Below, one piece after another: positions 35,574-45,077 of a stretch of DNA of 64,000 nucleotides. This DNA comes from Anaerolineae bacterium. GTDB lineage: Bacteria > Chloroflexota > Anaerolineae > Aggregatilineales > J027. Position 1 is the first letter of the stretch. Each line of letters starts with the position of its first letter. The position numbers and the translations under genes were made by a program. The stretch is taken from NCBI GenBank assembly GCA_021463865.1, contig JAJTXY010000001.1, positions 310,001-374,000 of the forward strand. The letters run 5' to 3'. The notes below the pieces were generated by a model that had not been told where the DNA came from, made no database searches, and saw only the letters and a list, made by a program, of their open reading frames with translations.

Positions 35574-35873
35574 TTAGAATAATCGCTCGACACCAACAAC
35601 AACCAGCATCGGGCATAGCACACAAAAATAGATGAAATGCAGGAAGGTGGCAAACATCAACAGCGTGCGCCCAAACGCCCGGGTGGAATAGTGTTTTTGG
35701 CGTTGATAGTAGAGGCCGATCAGTAGCCCCGTCATCGGCAGTGTGGAGATGATGACGATAAAGACCGTTGCAAATGGGCCAAGCCCCACCTGCTGCAATG
35801 TCAGGTTTTCAACCACACGCGGCGGTGGGGATTTGCGACGGACAGGCAGCCGAGATTGCGTTTGATTAGACAT
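35574..35873 (-). CDS. Small two-helix membrane protein of unknown function
   Basis: The 99-residue protein has a basic N-terminus (RLPVRRKSPPPR) and two hydrophobic helices at about 35-55 and 70-93, joined by a basic loop (YQRQKHYSTRAFGR). No family is recognised. It follows rpoD by 21 bases on the same strand, so it may be cotranscribed with dnaG-rpoD. Confidence 0.6.
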   Translation of the reverse strand: MSNQTQSRLPVRRKSPPPRVVENLTLQQVGLGPFATVFIVIISTLPMTGLLIGLYYQRQKHYSTRAFGRTLLMFATFLHFIYFCVLCPMLVVVGVERLF

Positions 35874-35894
35874 AAGATATGCCTATCTATGGTG

Positions 35895-37724
35895 CTAAAG
35901 CTCCAGATAATCACGCAGGGGGCGGCTGCGATTGGGATGGCGCAATTTACGCAGAGCTTTGGCTTCAATTTGACGGATACGTTCACGGGTAACACCGAAA
36001 TGCTGCCCGACTTCTTCAAGGGTGTGTTCTTTGCCATCTTTGAGGCCGAAACGCAGTTCTAGCACTTCCCGCTCACGCTCATTTAACACCGAAAGGGCGC
36101 TGCGAATTTGCTCTTTCAACAGTTGACGGGCGGCAGCCTCCACCGGGCTAATCATCTTGTCGTCTTCGATGAAATCTCCTAGTTGGCTCGAATCCTCTTG
36201 ACCAACAGGCATTTCCAGCGACATCGGCTCTTGCGAAATCCGCATAATCCGCCGGACTTTGCTGGCGGCCCGCAGCAGTTTGCGCTTCATGGTGGGGTCG
36301 AGTTTTTCATCGTTTTTCCATGCTTCCCGCACCTGCTCGGTTTCTTCAGGCGTCAGGAATCCAATTTCAACCGCCAATTGTTCAATCGTCGGGTCAGTGC
36401 CGAGTTCTTGAATCAATTTTCGTTGAATCCGCATCAGGCGGTTGATAGTCTCGACCATATGCACCGGGATGCGGATGGTGCGGGCTTGATCGGCGATGGC
36501 ACGGCTGATGGCTTGACGAATCCACCATGTCGCATAGGTGCTGAATTTAAACCCTTTGGTATGGTCAAATTTTTCTACTGCCCGCAGCAGACCGATGTTG
36601 CCCTCTTGGATGAGATCAAGGAAGCTGATGCCACGCCCCATATAGCGTTTTGCCATGCTAACCACCAAGCGCAAATTGGCACGGGTCAACACTTCGGCGG
36701 CTTCATTGCCCCGGAACACTGCACTGGCAAATTCATCGCGCACGCGGCTGGCATAATAATCTGGCCGACGCTCTACCCACGCGCTAAACGCATCGGCAGT
36801 TGGGGGTTCACCCGTTTGACGATAGGCCCGTAACAACTCCTGTTGAATTTCCGGTGGGATGAGATAGAGGGCATGGAACACTTCAAACAGCGACTGGGCC
36901 AAGCCTGTCCATTTTTCATCACGTCCCCAAGGCCCCTGTGCCATCAAATATTCGCGGATATAGGAGGGCAAATCCACGTCCCAGTTTTCACGTAATTGGA
37001 TTGTCTCGGCGGCCACGAGTTCAAAATCGGGCAGGTCAAGTTTATGCGTCGCCACCAATTTTTCGAGCTTGGCCCAATTGGTGAGGATGTGCAGATAGAG
37101 CGTATTCAGGACAGTCAGCGGGTCGGTCTGGCCCTCTTTGGTCAGGGTATCTACCAGCCGATTCAGGAACATGACGGCGGTGATTTGCACCGAGAGCCAT
37201 GTTTCGCGGTTGGAATCAAGCAGTTCCACCTGCCCGATTTCCTTGAGATACATGCGCACCGGGTCATCCGCCAGCGCCAGTAAATCGTTATCGCTCTCGT
37301 CGGCGGTATCAAACCCAACGTCATCGAGATCAAAATCGTCGAAATCTAGCTCTTCGTCATCACCCCCCAATTCGCCCGCAATGCCCAGTTCAGAAAGGGT
37401 ATCATCGAGGTCGTCAAGGTCTTCCTCTTCAAAATCCTCTTCGACCAACACAGGCTCATCATCAAGGGCGTCTTCCACTTCGACTTCTTCGACAGCGGTG
37501 GTGCCGTCTTGTGCTTCAAATTCTTCCGCGTCCAATACCACAGTAATCCCTTCCAATCGCTTCAAAAATGCCTGTGCTTCCTCGCTGGCGAGATCGCCGA
37601 AGACAGCCACAATCTCGGATTCGGTGAGCTGTCCGGCTTGTTGTCCTTTGGTAGCCAGCGCTTCTACCAGATGGGCTGGCGCTGTTGAGGTGGTCTTTGG
37701 TCGAGAACTCACTCGTTTGCTCAT
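35895..37724 (-). CDS. rpoD: Primary sigma factor RpoD/SigA
   Basis: The 609-residue sigma70 has a long N-terminal region with a very acidic Asp/Glu tract (about 70-150). [16 protein letters not shown] marks region 1.2. Region 2 has [36 protein letters not shown] and [15 protein letters not shown], and region 4 has [20 protein letters not shown]. It directs RNA polymerase to housekeeping promoters of the TTGACA/TATAAT kind, which several promoters in this window match. The dnaG stop is only 5 bases upstream, as in the macromolecular-synthesis operon. Confidence 0.96.
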   Translation of the reverse strand: MSKRVSSRPKTTSTAPAHLVEALATKGQQAGQLTESEIVAVFGDLASEEAQAFLKRLEGITVVLDAEEFEAQDGTTAVEEVEVEDALDDEPVLVEEDFEEEDLDDLDDTLSELGIAGELGGDDEELDFDDFDLDDVGFDTADESDNDLLALADDPVRMYLKEIGQVELLDSNRETWLSVQITAVMFLNRLVDTLTKEGQTDPLTVLNTLYLHILTNWAKLEKLVATHKLDLPDFELVAAETIQLRENWDVDLPSYIREYLMAQGPWGRDEKWTGLAQSLFEVFHALYLIPPEIQQELLRAYRQTGEPPTADAFSAWVERRPDYYASRVRDEFASAVFRGNEAAEVLTRANLRLVVSMAKRYMGRGISFLDLIQEGNIGLLRAVEKFDHTKGFKFSTYATWWIRQAISRAIADQARTIRIPVHMVETINRLMRIQRKLIQELGTDPTIEQLAVEIGFLTPEETEQVREAWKNDEKLDPTMKRKLLRAASKVRRIMRISQEPMSLEMPVGQEDSSQLGDFIEDDKMISPVEAAARQLLKEQIRSALSVLNEREREVLELRFGLKDGKEHTLEEVGQHFGVTRERIRQIEAKALRKLRHPNRSRPLRDYLEL

Positions 37725-37729
37725 ATCAC

Positions 37730-39778
37730 TTAATTTTCTTGCCGTTGATGCACTAACTCATGATGGGCGCGTTCCAATAAATGTATGGCGAGACTATGGG
37801 TCTTGATGGTTGAATAATCTACCACGAGGGCATCCTCGCCGTCTAATTGAGCCTCACGCTCAAAAAAGTAGAAATCACTCATCTCACGTTTTAGTCGTTG
37901 CTGGCGGAGTTCAAATACACACCGCAATAGCTCAAGACCTTGATGTTCCGCTTCACCATTAAAGCGGCTGAGGTCTTTCATTACACTTTGTAATTCGGTG
38001 AGATGCAAGTTGTTGGCCCTCTGTCGGAAAATTTCCAATGGGTGGGGCTGAATCTCTTGCACCGTTCCCCACAATTCTTGCGGTACGTATTCCTGAATAA
38101 ACTCCGCTGGTTCATATTCATCTTGATCCAGTGATTGTTTGATTAAACGGAATAGGGCGCGATAATCCTCACGGCTGAAATCATCTTGGTTTAGCGGAAG
38201 TAGGGCCGCTGATGCACGTTCTTCTTGGGCAGCCAATTCGCGCAGTCTACGATTAACCTGAAACAGGCGGTCAGGGGCGTGCAACAACAATGATAGGCAA
38301 TAACGTTCGAGCGCCGCACCGGGTTGGCTGGTGTGCCCGTTGCGCCGCTGCATAATATTACCATTTGCCGCGCCTTTAGGTTGGGGGCGATGGGCCGGTA
38401 GCGGTTTGGCGATAGGCTTCATTACACCCGCCGCATGTACCCAATTCAGCAAATCGCGTTCGGGAATGTGTAGTCGCACAGCTAGACGCTGCACATTGTC
38501 ATTGCGCTGCAAATCGCTTTCCGTCGCCGTCAGAAGGGGCAGTAGTTCATGGGCCAGACGCTGACGCTCGTGAATATCGGCATGTGGGCTAAGACCGCGT
38601 GTGCCCATTTCAATCACATAGTCTACCAGCGGTTTGGCCTGATTGACCACTTCCGGCCATTGTTCAGGATTGGCCCGAATAAAGTCATCCGGGTCTTTGC
38701 CGCTGGGCAGTTGTAACACCCGTATATCCAACTGGAGTTTACCCGCCTGCGACATCATGCCCCGCGCATCCAACCCCTGCGATCCGTTATCGGCTCCTGC
38801 TTCGACCAGACTATCGCGGGTCACTTTGAGGCCGCGCATGGTGGCGTTCACCCCGGCGGCGTCTGAATCGAGGGCCAAAATCAGCCGATGAGCATATTTT
38901 GCCACCAGTTGCACCTGCGTAGGAGTCAAGGCCGTCCCCATTTGGGCAACGACATTGGTATACCCCGCTTGATGGGCCTGAATGACATCCATATAGCCTT
39001 CGACGATGACCACTGTTTCGCTTTCACGGATGGCACGGCGGGCCAGATCAAGCCCATAGAGCAGGGTGCTTTTATCAAATAATGGCCCCTGTGGTGAGTT
39101 CAAATATTTTGGCTGCTGGTCATCCGCCAGAGCACGTGCTCCAAAACCAAGTGTGCGACCCCGCCCATCTCGAATTGGAATCATCAGGCGGTGGCGGAAG
39201 CGATCGTAGACGCGGCCATTGTCATTGCGAATGGCAAGCCCTGCTTCTACCAATTCCTCTTCCCGATAGCCCTCCAAACGGAAGTGATTCAGGGCGAAAT
39301 GCCAGTTATCGGGCACATAACCGATGTTAAACTGCCGGATGGTCGTTTCGTTTAAGCCGCGCCGCGCAACATAGCCCCGCACCGACTCGGCTTCCGGCGA
39401 TTCGAGAAGATACTGGGTAAAATATTGGGCTGCCGCATCAAGCAGCGCCAAGAGACGTTCTTCGGTATTTTGCCGGGTCGTTTCTTCAGGGGTTTGAGGA
39501 CGAAGCTCAATCCCAGCTTTTTCGGCGAGGGCACGCAGCGTTTCGGCAAAATCCCACCCCTCGGCTTTCATCACAAAGCTGAACAGGTCGCCGCCTTCGC
39601 TGCACGCGCCGAAACAGCGCCACGTCTGCCGGTCTGGAAAGACGACAAACGAAGGGGTCTTTTCCCCATGAAAGGGGCAAAGCGCCTTATAATTGCGCCC
39701 CGCTTTTTTAAGGGGGGTATACGCCGCCACGATGTCTATAATATCGAGTCGGGCTTTGATGTCGTCAATTACGGACAT
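37730..39778 (-). CDS. dnaG: DNA primase DnaG
   Basis: The 682-residue protein is taken from ATG 39778, giving the standard start [22 protein letters not shown]; a longer frame from 39874 adds 32 unrelated residues. The CHC2 zinc finger reads CPFH...CFGAC, with one extra residue in the second Cys pair compared with E. coli CFGC. The Toprim domain has [15 protein letters not shown] and ALDSDAAG. The C-terminal helicase-interaction region is present. DnaG synthesises RNA primers for replication and lies immediately upstream of rpoD. Confidence 0.96.
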   Translation of the reverse strand: MSVIDDIKARLDIIDIVAAYTPLKKAGRNYKALCPFHGEKTPSFVVFPDRQTWRCFGACSEGGDLFSFVMKAEGWDFAETLRALAEKAGIELRPQTPEETTRQNTEERLLALLDAAAQYFTQYLLESPEAESVRGYVARRGLNETTIRQFNIGYVPDNWHFALNHFRLEGYREEELVEAGLAIRNDNGRVYDRFRHRLMIPIRDGRGRTLGFGARALADDQQPKYLNSPQGPLFDKSTLLYGLDLARRAIRESETVVIVEGYMDVIQAHQAGYTNVVAQMGTALTPTQVQLVAKYAHRLILALDSDAAGVNATMRGLKVTRDSLVEAGADNGSQGLDARGMMSQAGKLQLDIRVLQLPSGKDPDDFIRANPEQWPEVVNQAKPLVDYVIEMGTRGLSPHADIHERQRLAHELLPLLTATESDLQRNDNVQRLAVRLHIPERDLLNWVHAAGVMKPIAKPLPAHRPQPKGAANGNIMQRRNGHTSQPGAALERYCLSLLLHAPDRLFQVNRRLRELAAQEERASAALLPLNQDDFSREDYRALFRLIKQSLDQDEYEPAEFIQEYVPQELWGTVQEIQPHPLEIFRQRANNLHLTELQSVMKDLSRFNGEAEHQGLELLRCVFELRQQRLKREMSDFYFFEREAQLDGEDALVVDYSTIKTHSLAIHLLERAHHELVHQRQEN

Positions 39779-39970
39779 ACCAGTTAAAACCTTCTGACCG
39801 GGATGGTGTTTTGTGTTGGCATTATATGTTTGTTCTAGTCTTAGCGCAAGCGAAGGCTCGAAAAATTTGGGCAATCTTTATGTCGTAAGGCACTTGGCAG
39901 AACCTCGAAATCAGTCCAAAATTAGAGTTGAAATTATTGAGCCTTGTTCTATTTTGAAGGGGTGAAAAAA

Positions 39971-40369
39971 ATGACGATGACCGATGAAACCGTGCTCGTC
40001 CCAACTGATGAGGATATTTTAGAATCGCTTCACGCCCTCGTCCGCTCAAACGATCAAATCCGTGTGTCACGGAATGATTTTACCTATACAGTGGTCAATG
40101 GGGTGGTGAAATTGGTGGGCCATGTGAGAACCTCCATTGTGCGGCGGATGTTTAAAGACAGCGTGCTGCAATTGGCGGGGGTCAGCGCGGTAGATGATAC
40201 AGAATTATATGATGATGAGAGCCTGCTCCTCGCGGTGGGTAAGGTTTTACCTGTTGGGGTTCGGGCACGTATCAATCATGGCGTGGTAGCCTTAAGCGGA
40301 ACTTCGGCGGATGAAATCGTCGCCAATGTGGGTGAAATTCCGGGTGTCCGATTGGTCTCCTTTATTTAA
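39971..40369 (+). CDS. BON-domain protein
   Basis: The 132-residue protein starts at ATG 39971, 4 bases after GAAGGGGTG; an upstream TTG frame is rejected. It contains a BON repeat (VSRNDFTYTVVNGVVKLVGHV with VRRMFKDSVLQLAGV) and a second, shorter one (VGVRARINHGVVALSG). BON domains bind phospholipid or hydrophobic ligands. There is no signal peptide. It stands 8 bases from the esterase gene and divergently from dnaG. Confidence 0.8.
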   Translation: MTMTDETVLVPTDEDILESLHALVRSNDQIRVSRNDFTYTVVNGVVKLVGHVRTSIVRRMFKDSVLQLAGVSAVDDTELYDDESLLLAVGKVLPVGVRARINHGVVALSGTSADEIVANVGEIPGVRLVSFI

Positions 40370-40377
40370 ATCGTTCA

Positions 40378-41394
40378 ATGCGAAAAAAATTACGCCTATC
40401 CCATGTCCCGACTAGTATTTTGGTGCTGGTTGGGATTCTACTTTTGCTGGTGGCCTGCGAACCCTTAGCCCCTGATGATCAGAGCCAACAGGTCATTGTG
40501 GTGACGGCAACCCCTTTGCCATCTCCCCGACCCAGTGCCACCCCACCGTTTGTGACGCCACTGCCGACCCGTGTCGAAGCAACCGTTACCCCTACGATTG
40601 CAACACGCCCGACGGTGAGCCTCCCCCCTTGTGACGAAACCGAGGGGCGAGTGTTGGATGCTACCTTTACCAGTACCATCATGGAAAATGATGTGCCGTA
40701 TCGCATGTATCTGCCCCCCTGTTTTTTCATTACGGGTCAGCGCTATCCCTATGTCATTTTATTGCACGGCTCAACCTTCGATCAAACCCAATGGACGGAC
40801 GGCTTGGGCGTGCAGACCGTCATGGATGAGCAGTTGGTGGATCCGCTGAACCCCCTGCCGCCGATGGTGTTGATTATGCCCTATGGCGATTGGCTGATGC
40901 AGGAAAATATTTTTGACGAAGGGGCGTCCTATGAAAATGTCATTTTGGACGAACTGATTCCTACCGTCGAAAGTCAATACTGTCTATGGTCAGAGCGCGA
41001 AGGCCGAACAATTGGCGGGATTTCACGCGGCGGCTTTTGGGCGGTCAGCATGGCGTTTCGACATCAAGACTTGTTTTCGGCGGTAGGGGGACACAGCCCC
41101 GTTTTTGATGATGGCCTTGCCCCGCCTCTCTATGACCCACTGCAATTGGCCGAAACCATCCCGCCAACCACCCAACTGCGGATTTATCTGGATGTGACTC
41201 AATCGGATGTTGCCGAACCCAATGTGACAGCGGTCTCGAATATTTTGCGCTTAAATGGCGTCGAGCATATCTATGAAATCAGCCCGACGGGGGATCATGA
41301 TAATGAATATTGGTCAGCCCATGTCTTGGATTATCTGATGTTCTATGGGCAAGATTGGCCGCGTAATGCCGCCGAACTGCCGAGTTGTTTTTAG
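40378..41394 (+). CDS. Secreted lipoprotein esterase (alpha/beta hydrolase, paralogue A)
   Basis: The 338-residue lipoprotein has a lipobox LLLLVAC at about residue 23, a Pro/Thr linker to ~residue 75, and an alpha/beta-hydrolase domain of the feruloyl/Fes-type esterase group (D1/PF00756-like). The nucleophile elbow is GGISRGGF, YPYVILLHGS supplies the oxyanion region and the late His is in SPTGDHDNEYW. It hydrolyses an extracellular ester, substrate unknown. It is clearly paralogous to the protein at 42085, sharing YLPPC, GGISRGGFWA and GGHSP(V/F)F. Confidence 0.82.
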   Translation: MRKKLRLSHVPTSILVLVGILLLLVACEPLAPDDQSQQVIVVTATPLPSPRPSATPPFVTPLPTRVEATVTPTIATRPTVSLPPCDETEGRVLDATFTSTIMENDVPYRMYLPPCFFITGQRYPYVILLHGSTFDQTQWTDGLGVQTVMDEQLVDPLNPLPPMVLIMPYGDWLMQENIFDEGASYENVILDELIPTVESQYCLWSEREGRTIGGISRGGFWAVSMAFRHQDLFSAVGGHSPVFDDGLAPPLYDPLQLAETIPPTTQLRIYLDVTQSDVAEPNVTAVSNILRLNGVEHIYEISPTGDHDNEYWSAHVLDYLMFYGQDWPRNAAELPSCF

Positions 41395-41413
41395 TTGATA
41401 GAGAGAGTAATTA

Positions 41414-42076
41414 ATGCCTGTACCATCTCAATTGCGTGGAAAGATTGAAAAGGGATTAGAAGCGATAAGGACTCACTCACTCCATCACTTCAATTGGCTT
41501 CATCGCCAAGAACTTTACCAAACGTTCGGCTCCTATGATGACCCCAATGTTTTGAAGGCAAGGGGATGGCTGGCCGTTCTCGCGGCTCAATATGTGTTTC
41601 CAATTCTTGAATCCGCTGCAACAGAAATAGATGATTTGCTCCGCAGTATGCTGGAGGGATCCATTGGCTACTTGAACGGGGCGGTATCGGATGATGAAAT
41701 TACCAATATTGAGGACGAAGGTTATCACACACTCGGCAACTGGGCTGATTTTGATGATCCCGGTTATTCACCTAGAGCCGATATTGCAGCGATGGCAGTG
41801 TATAAAGCAGCGGGCGAGGTACAAGGCAAAAGGCGAGACCCATTCGAGTTTGCGAAAAATCATAATAAACACACGTCCGACGGCACTGTGTCAGGAGACA
41901 CGTTTTCAGATAGTGACTGGGTAGGTATTGCAGGTGTCGGCGATGCGGCTGGCGATGAAAGCGTTTCCAGCTATGATCCGCGAAAATTGGAAGAATTTTG
42001 GAAATGGTGGTTATTGGAAGCGATTCCTAAAGCGTGGGAATTAGCCGAAACATCACCAAATCAATCTACAGAGTAA
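41414..42076 (+). CDS. Hypothetical mostly helical acidic protein
   Basis: The 220-residue protein is predicted soluble and has no signal peptide, unlike its secreted neighbours. It is rich in Trp and acidic residues, with ALAAQYVFPILE-like helices and a GDTFSDSDW segment. Layout resembles polymorphic-toxin immunity proteins (Imm5-like) but the match is weak, and no toxin gene adjoins. It lies between two paralogous esterase genes with gaps of 19 and 8 bases. Confidence 0.45.
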   Translation: MPVPSQLRGKIEKGLEAIRTHSLHHFNWLHRQELYQTFGSYDDPNVLKARGWLAVLAAQYVFPILESAATEIDDLLRSMLEGSIGYLNGAVSDDEITNIEDEGYHTLGNWADFDDPGYSPRADIAAMAVYKAAGEVQGKRRDPFEFAKNHNKHTSDGTVSGDTFSDSDWVGIAGVGDAAGDESVSSYDPRKLEEFWKWWLLEAIPKAWELAETSPNQSTE

Positions 42077-42084
42077 ACAGGTAC

Positions 42085-43278
42085 ATGAAAATCGTCAAAA
42101 AGGTTGTTTTAGTTACATCTGTCGTTCTAGTTCTAGGGTTTCCTTTCAAAACCCATGCCCGTCAAAATGGGGGTGGGGTGGTTCAATTCGGTGAGACCAT
42201 CGCAGCGGATTTGGCATCCGGTGAAACCGACACATGGACGTTTACTGGTCGCGTAGGGCAGATGGTCACGATCTCAATGGAACGTTTCCCTGCCGACCAA
42301 GCCGATACCCTTGACCCCTATATAGACCTATATGGCCCGGACGGAGCACTTATCGCGTCTGATGATGACAGTGGCCCCGGCCAAGATGCGGTCATTTTGG
42401 GTGTGATCCTGCCTGCCGATGGGGTCTACTCCATTCAATTAAGCAGTTTTGACGATTTCAGCCCCGGCATTTACCAGATTGCGCTGGCGGAAAATGTGCT
42501 GCCAGAGGGGTGTACCTCGCTGCAAGGCACGATGGTTCAAGTGGATCCTTGGTACAGCGCCGTTGCCCGCGAGAATTTACGCTATCGGGTTTATTTGCCC
42601 CCCTGTTATCAAACCAGCGCCGTCAAATATCCGTATGTGCTGCTGATGCACGGCTCGAATACCGATGATTCGCATTTTGACCGATTGGAAATGGACGAGG
42701 CCCTTACCCGCGATATAGCGTTGGGTCGCTTGTCCCCAATGGCGCTGGTGTTGCCTTTTGGTGGCGTGATGGCGAACACCAATGTCTTTTGGATTGATGG
42801 ATCATATGAATACGTCATTTTGAACGAACTCATGCCGCTGGTCGAAAGCACCTACTGTCTGCAAAATACGCCGGATGGTCGGGCGATTGGTGGAATTTCG
42901 CGCGGCGGTTTCTGGGCCTATCTCATCGGGTTGCGCCACCCAGAAATCTTTACCGCCATTGGTGGACACAGCCCCTTTTTCGATTTATACCACGCGCCAG
43001 ATACCCATAATCCGCTGGCGCTTGCCCTCACTGTCGAATGGCCCGCCAATGCCCCCCGCCTCTATATGGATCGGGGCAAGGATGATTATGCACAGGTCAA
43101 TATTGATTTAATTGCCGAGCGCCTGACTGAACATGGCATCCCGTTTACCTATGTGCTGCACCCGACGGGCGAACACCGCGATGAATATTGGGGGGCGCAT
43201 GTCGAAGAATATCTGATGTTTTATGCCGAGACATGGGACGCCAGCACCTATCCTCCCTGTGATTTAGGATTGAATTAG
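42085..43278 (+). CDS. Secreted esterase with N-terminal PPC domain (paralogue B)
   Basis: The 397-residue protein starts at ATG 42085; a longer frame runs back into the previous gene. A signal peptide (VVLVTSVVLVLGFPFKTHA) is followed by a PPC-type beta domain (~30-140) with DLYGPDGALIASDDDSGP and a GIYQIAL close. An alpha/beta hydrolase (~150-397) has YPYVLLMHGS, the nucleophile elbow GGISRGGF and HPTGEHRDEYW. The extra PPC module is absent from paralogue A. PPC domains are usually secretion- or surface-binding modules removed in mature peptidases. Confidence 0.82.
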   Translation: MKIVKKVVLVTSVVLVLGFPFKTHARQNGGGVVQFGETIAADLASGETDTWTFTGRVGQMVTISMERFPADQADTLDPYIDLYGPDGALIASDDDSGPGQDAVILGVILPADGVYSIQLSSFDDFSPGIYQIALAENVLPEGCTSLQGTMVQVDPWYSAVARENLRYRVYLPPCYQTSAVKYPYVLLMHGSNTDDSHFDRLEMDEALTRDIALGRLSPMALVLPFGGVMANTNVFWIDGSYEYVILNELMPLVESTYCLQNTPDGRAIGGISRGGFWAYLIGLRHPEIFTAIGGHSPFFDLYHAPDTHNPLALALTVEWPANAPRLYMDRGKDDYAQVNIDLIAERLTEHGIPFTYVLHPTGEHRDEYWGAHVEEYLMFYAETWDASTYPPCDLGLN

Positions 43279-43292
43279 AAAGAGTCGTTTGC

Positions 43293-45026
43293 ATGAGAGT
43301 GTTTTACCGCTTTGCTATTTTCGTCTGTATCTTGACGACCCTCTTGATTTTTGCGCCCTTTGCCGCTGCGCAGGATGATCTGAATTTGTCGTTGAATAAC
43401 CCCACTGCCGGAACGCTTACCGCAACCGTGCCGCAGCAAACATGGCGTTTTCAGATTGGGCAGGCTCAAACTCTCAGCTTGGATGTCGCCCGCAGCAGTG
43501 GCAACTCGGTGTTGATTGTGATTCTTAATCAGATGAACAATGCCGATACGCCGCTGCAACTCATCAAAGCACGAGGCGATACCACCGGACGAGTCTACAT
43601 TCCGCAACTCTATTTGGAAGCCGGGAGTTATGCCCTGACAGTGACGGGGGATTTAGTGGCGGTAGGCGGGGAGACGGTTGATTATTATATTTTGCTGGCG
43701 ACGGTGGGCACCCCGGTTGGCCCAACTGCTAACGTGGCAACCTTTACGCCTAGCCCGACGGTGAATCGTACTGCTACGCCAATCCCCTCCAATAATGCGA
43801 CCCAGATTGCTGAAGATGAGGTGGGTATATCCGGTTTTAAATTGATCGAATCGGGTGAGGCGCTTGAATTTGGTGAAATGCGCGAAGGGATATTCGAGCA
43901 AGAAGGCGACATTCATCAATTTACCTTCTTCGGCACGACGGACATGGTGGTGACGCTGAGTTTTAGCCGGATGGATGAAGAGGCCACCTTTGACCCCTAT
44001 TTACGTTTGCAAGCCCCCGATGGCACCATTATTGCCGAAGACGATGACATCGTACCCACCACGCTCGATTCAGTCATTAATAGTATCATTTTGCCCGCCG
44101 ATGGGACATATACTGTTTATGCGGGCAGTGCGACTGGATTTGGGGTAGGGAGCTATCTAATCGGGATTGGTATAGGCGTCACGGTTGCGGATGTCGAACG
44201 TGGAACACTCGCACCTGATTTCACACAAACCGCCACCCTAGAATTTTATGGCGCACGAGATCGTTGGTTGATTGGCTTGCAAGCCGGGGATGTCGTCACC
44301 ATTTATCTCAAGCGGGTAGACAACGCTACAACCTTTGACCCGATGGTGGAGTTGGTCGCTCCGGGGGGCGAATCATTAGCCTTTGATGATGACAGTGGTG
44401 GCGATAACAATGCCCTCATTACCGACCTAATTGTTTCGGAAACGGGACTGTACAGCATTCATGTGGCTGGGTTTGGCAACAGTGAATTGGGAACCTATGA
44501 GTTGCGTTGGTCACGCGAGACCGCCACTCCACCAGCCTCCACTCCCTCACCAATTACGACCACGCGCCCATCCCCATCGCCTAGCGCGACGACACGCCTC
44601 TTGCCGAGTTCAACCCCGACCCCAACGACTTCTAATGTGTCCCAACTTCCTAGCCCACAGGCCGCCCCGACATCGGTTAGTCCTACTGCGACGGTTTTTG
44701 CGACGGCTGCGGCGGTTTTACCTCCGGCGGGTTCGGAACGGGGCAGTGTCAGCGAAGGCGGAGTTTTTGAACGCCAGATTGATATTCCTGCTGGCGACAG
44801 TCTATTGGTATTTGTCGAAGGCTATTGGAGTTTTGATGCGATTTTGGAGTTGGTTGATCCTTCGGGTGTCGTGATTGAAATGGTGGATGATGTTGGGTTC
44901 AACACCACCTTTGACCGTAACCCGCGTCTGACCGTTATTATTCCAGTCGAAGGGCGCTATGTGCTGCGTGTTTATGGATATGAAGGTAGTGCCGGAGAAT
45001 TTAGCCTTAACTGGCGTGTACAATAG
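43293..45026 (+). CDS. Secreted multi-PPC-domain protein
   Basis: The 577-residue protein has a signal peptide (RFAIFVCILTTLLIFAPFAAAQ) and several PPC-like beta modules: ~30-135, ~185-300, ~305-405 and ~485-577. They are joined by Pro/Thr/Ser linkers, the longest at ~410-480. The core motifs repeat (FDPYLRLQAPDGTIIAEDDD, then FDPMVELVAPGGESLAFDDD). No catalytic domain was seen. It starts 15 bases after esterase B and probably belongs to the same surface-protein operon. Confidence 0.75.
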   Translation: MRVFYRFAIFVCILTTLLIFAPFAAAQDDLNLSLNNPTAGTLTATVPQQTWRFQIGQAQTLSLDVARSSGNSVLIVILNQMNNADTPLQLIKARGDTTGRVYIPQLYLEAGSYALTVTGDLVAVGGETVDYYILLATVGTPVGPTANVATFTPSPTVNRTATPIPSNNATQIAEDEVGISGFKLIESGEALEFGEMREGIFEQEGDIHQFTFFGTTDMVVTLSFSRMDEEATFDPYLRLQAPDGTIIAEDDDIVPTTLDSVINSIILPADGTYTVYAGSATGFGVGSYLIGIGIGVTVADVERGTLAPDFTQTATLEFYGARDRWLIGLQAGDVVTIYLKRVDNATTFDPMVELVAPGGESLAFDDDSGGDNNALITDLIVSETGLYSIHVAGFGNSELGTYELRWSRETATPPASTPSPITTTRPSPSPSATTRLLPSSTPTPTTSNVSQLPSPQAAPTSVSPTATVFATAAAVLPPAGSERGSVSEGGVFERQIDIPAGDSLLVFVEGYWSFDAILELVDPSGVVIEMVDDVGFNTTFDRNPRLTVIIPVEGRYVLRVYGYEGSAGEFSLNWRVQ

Positions 45027-45077
45027 TGTTACTATAAATGCACCGTCCTTATCCATCAACGGAAATACATATCTCCT

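Noticed and set aside
37138-37806. Ser-rich 222-residue plus-strand frame
   Set aside because: It is the antisense reading of the acidic Asp/Glu tract of RpoD.
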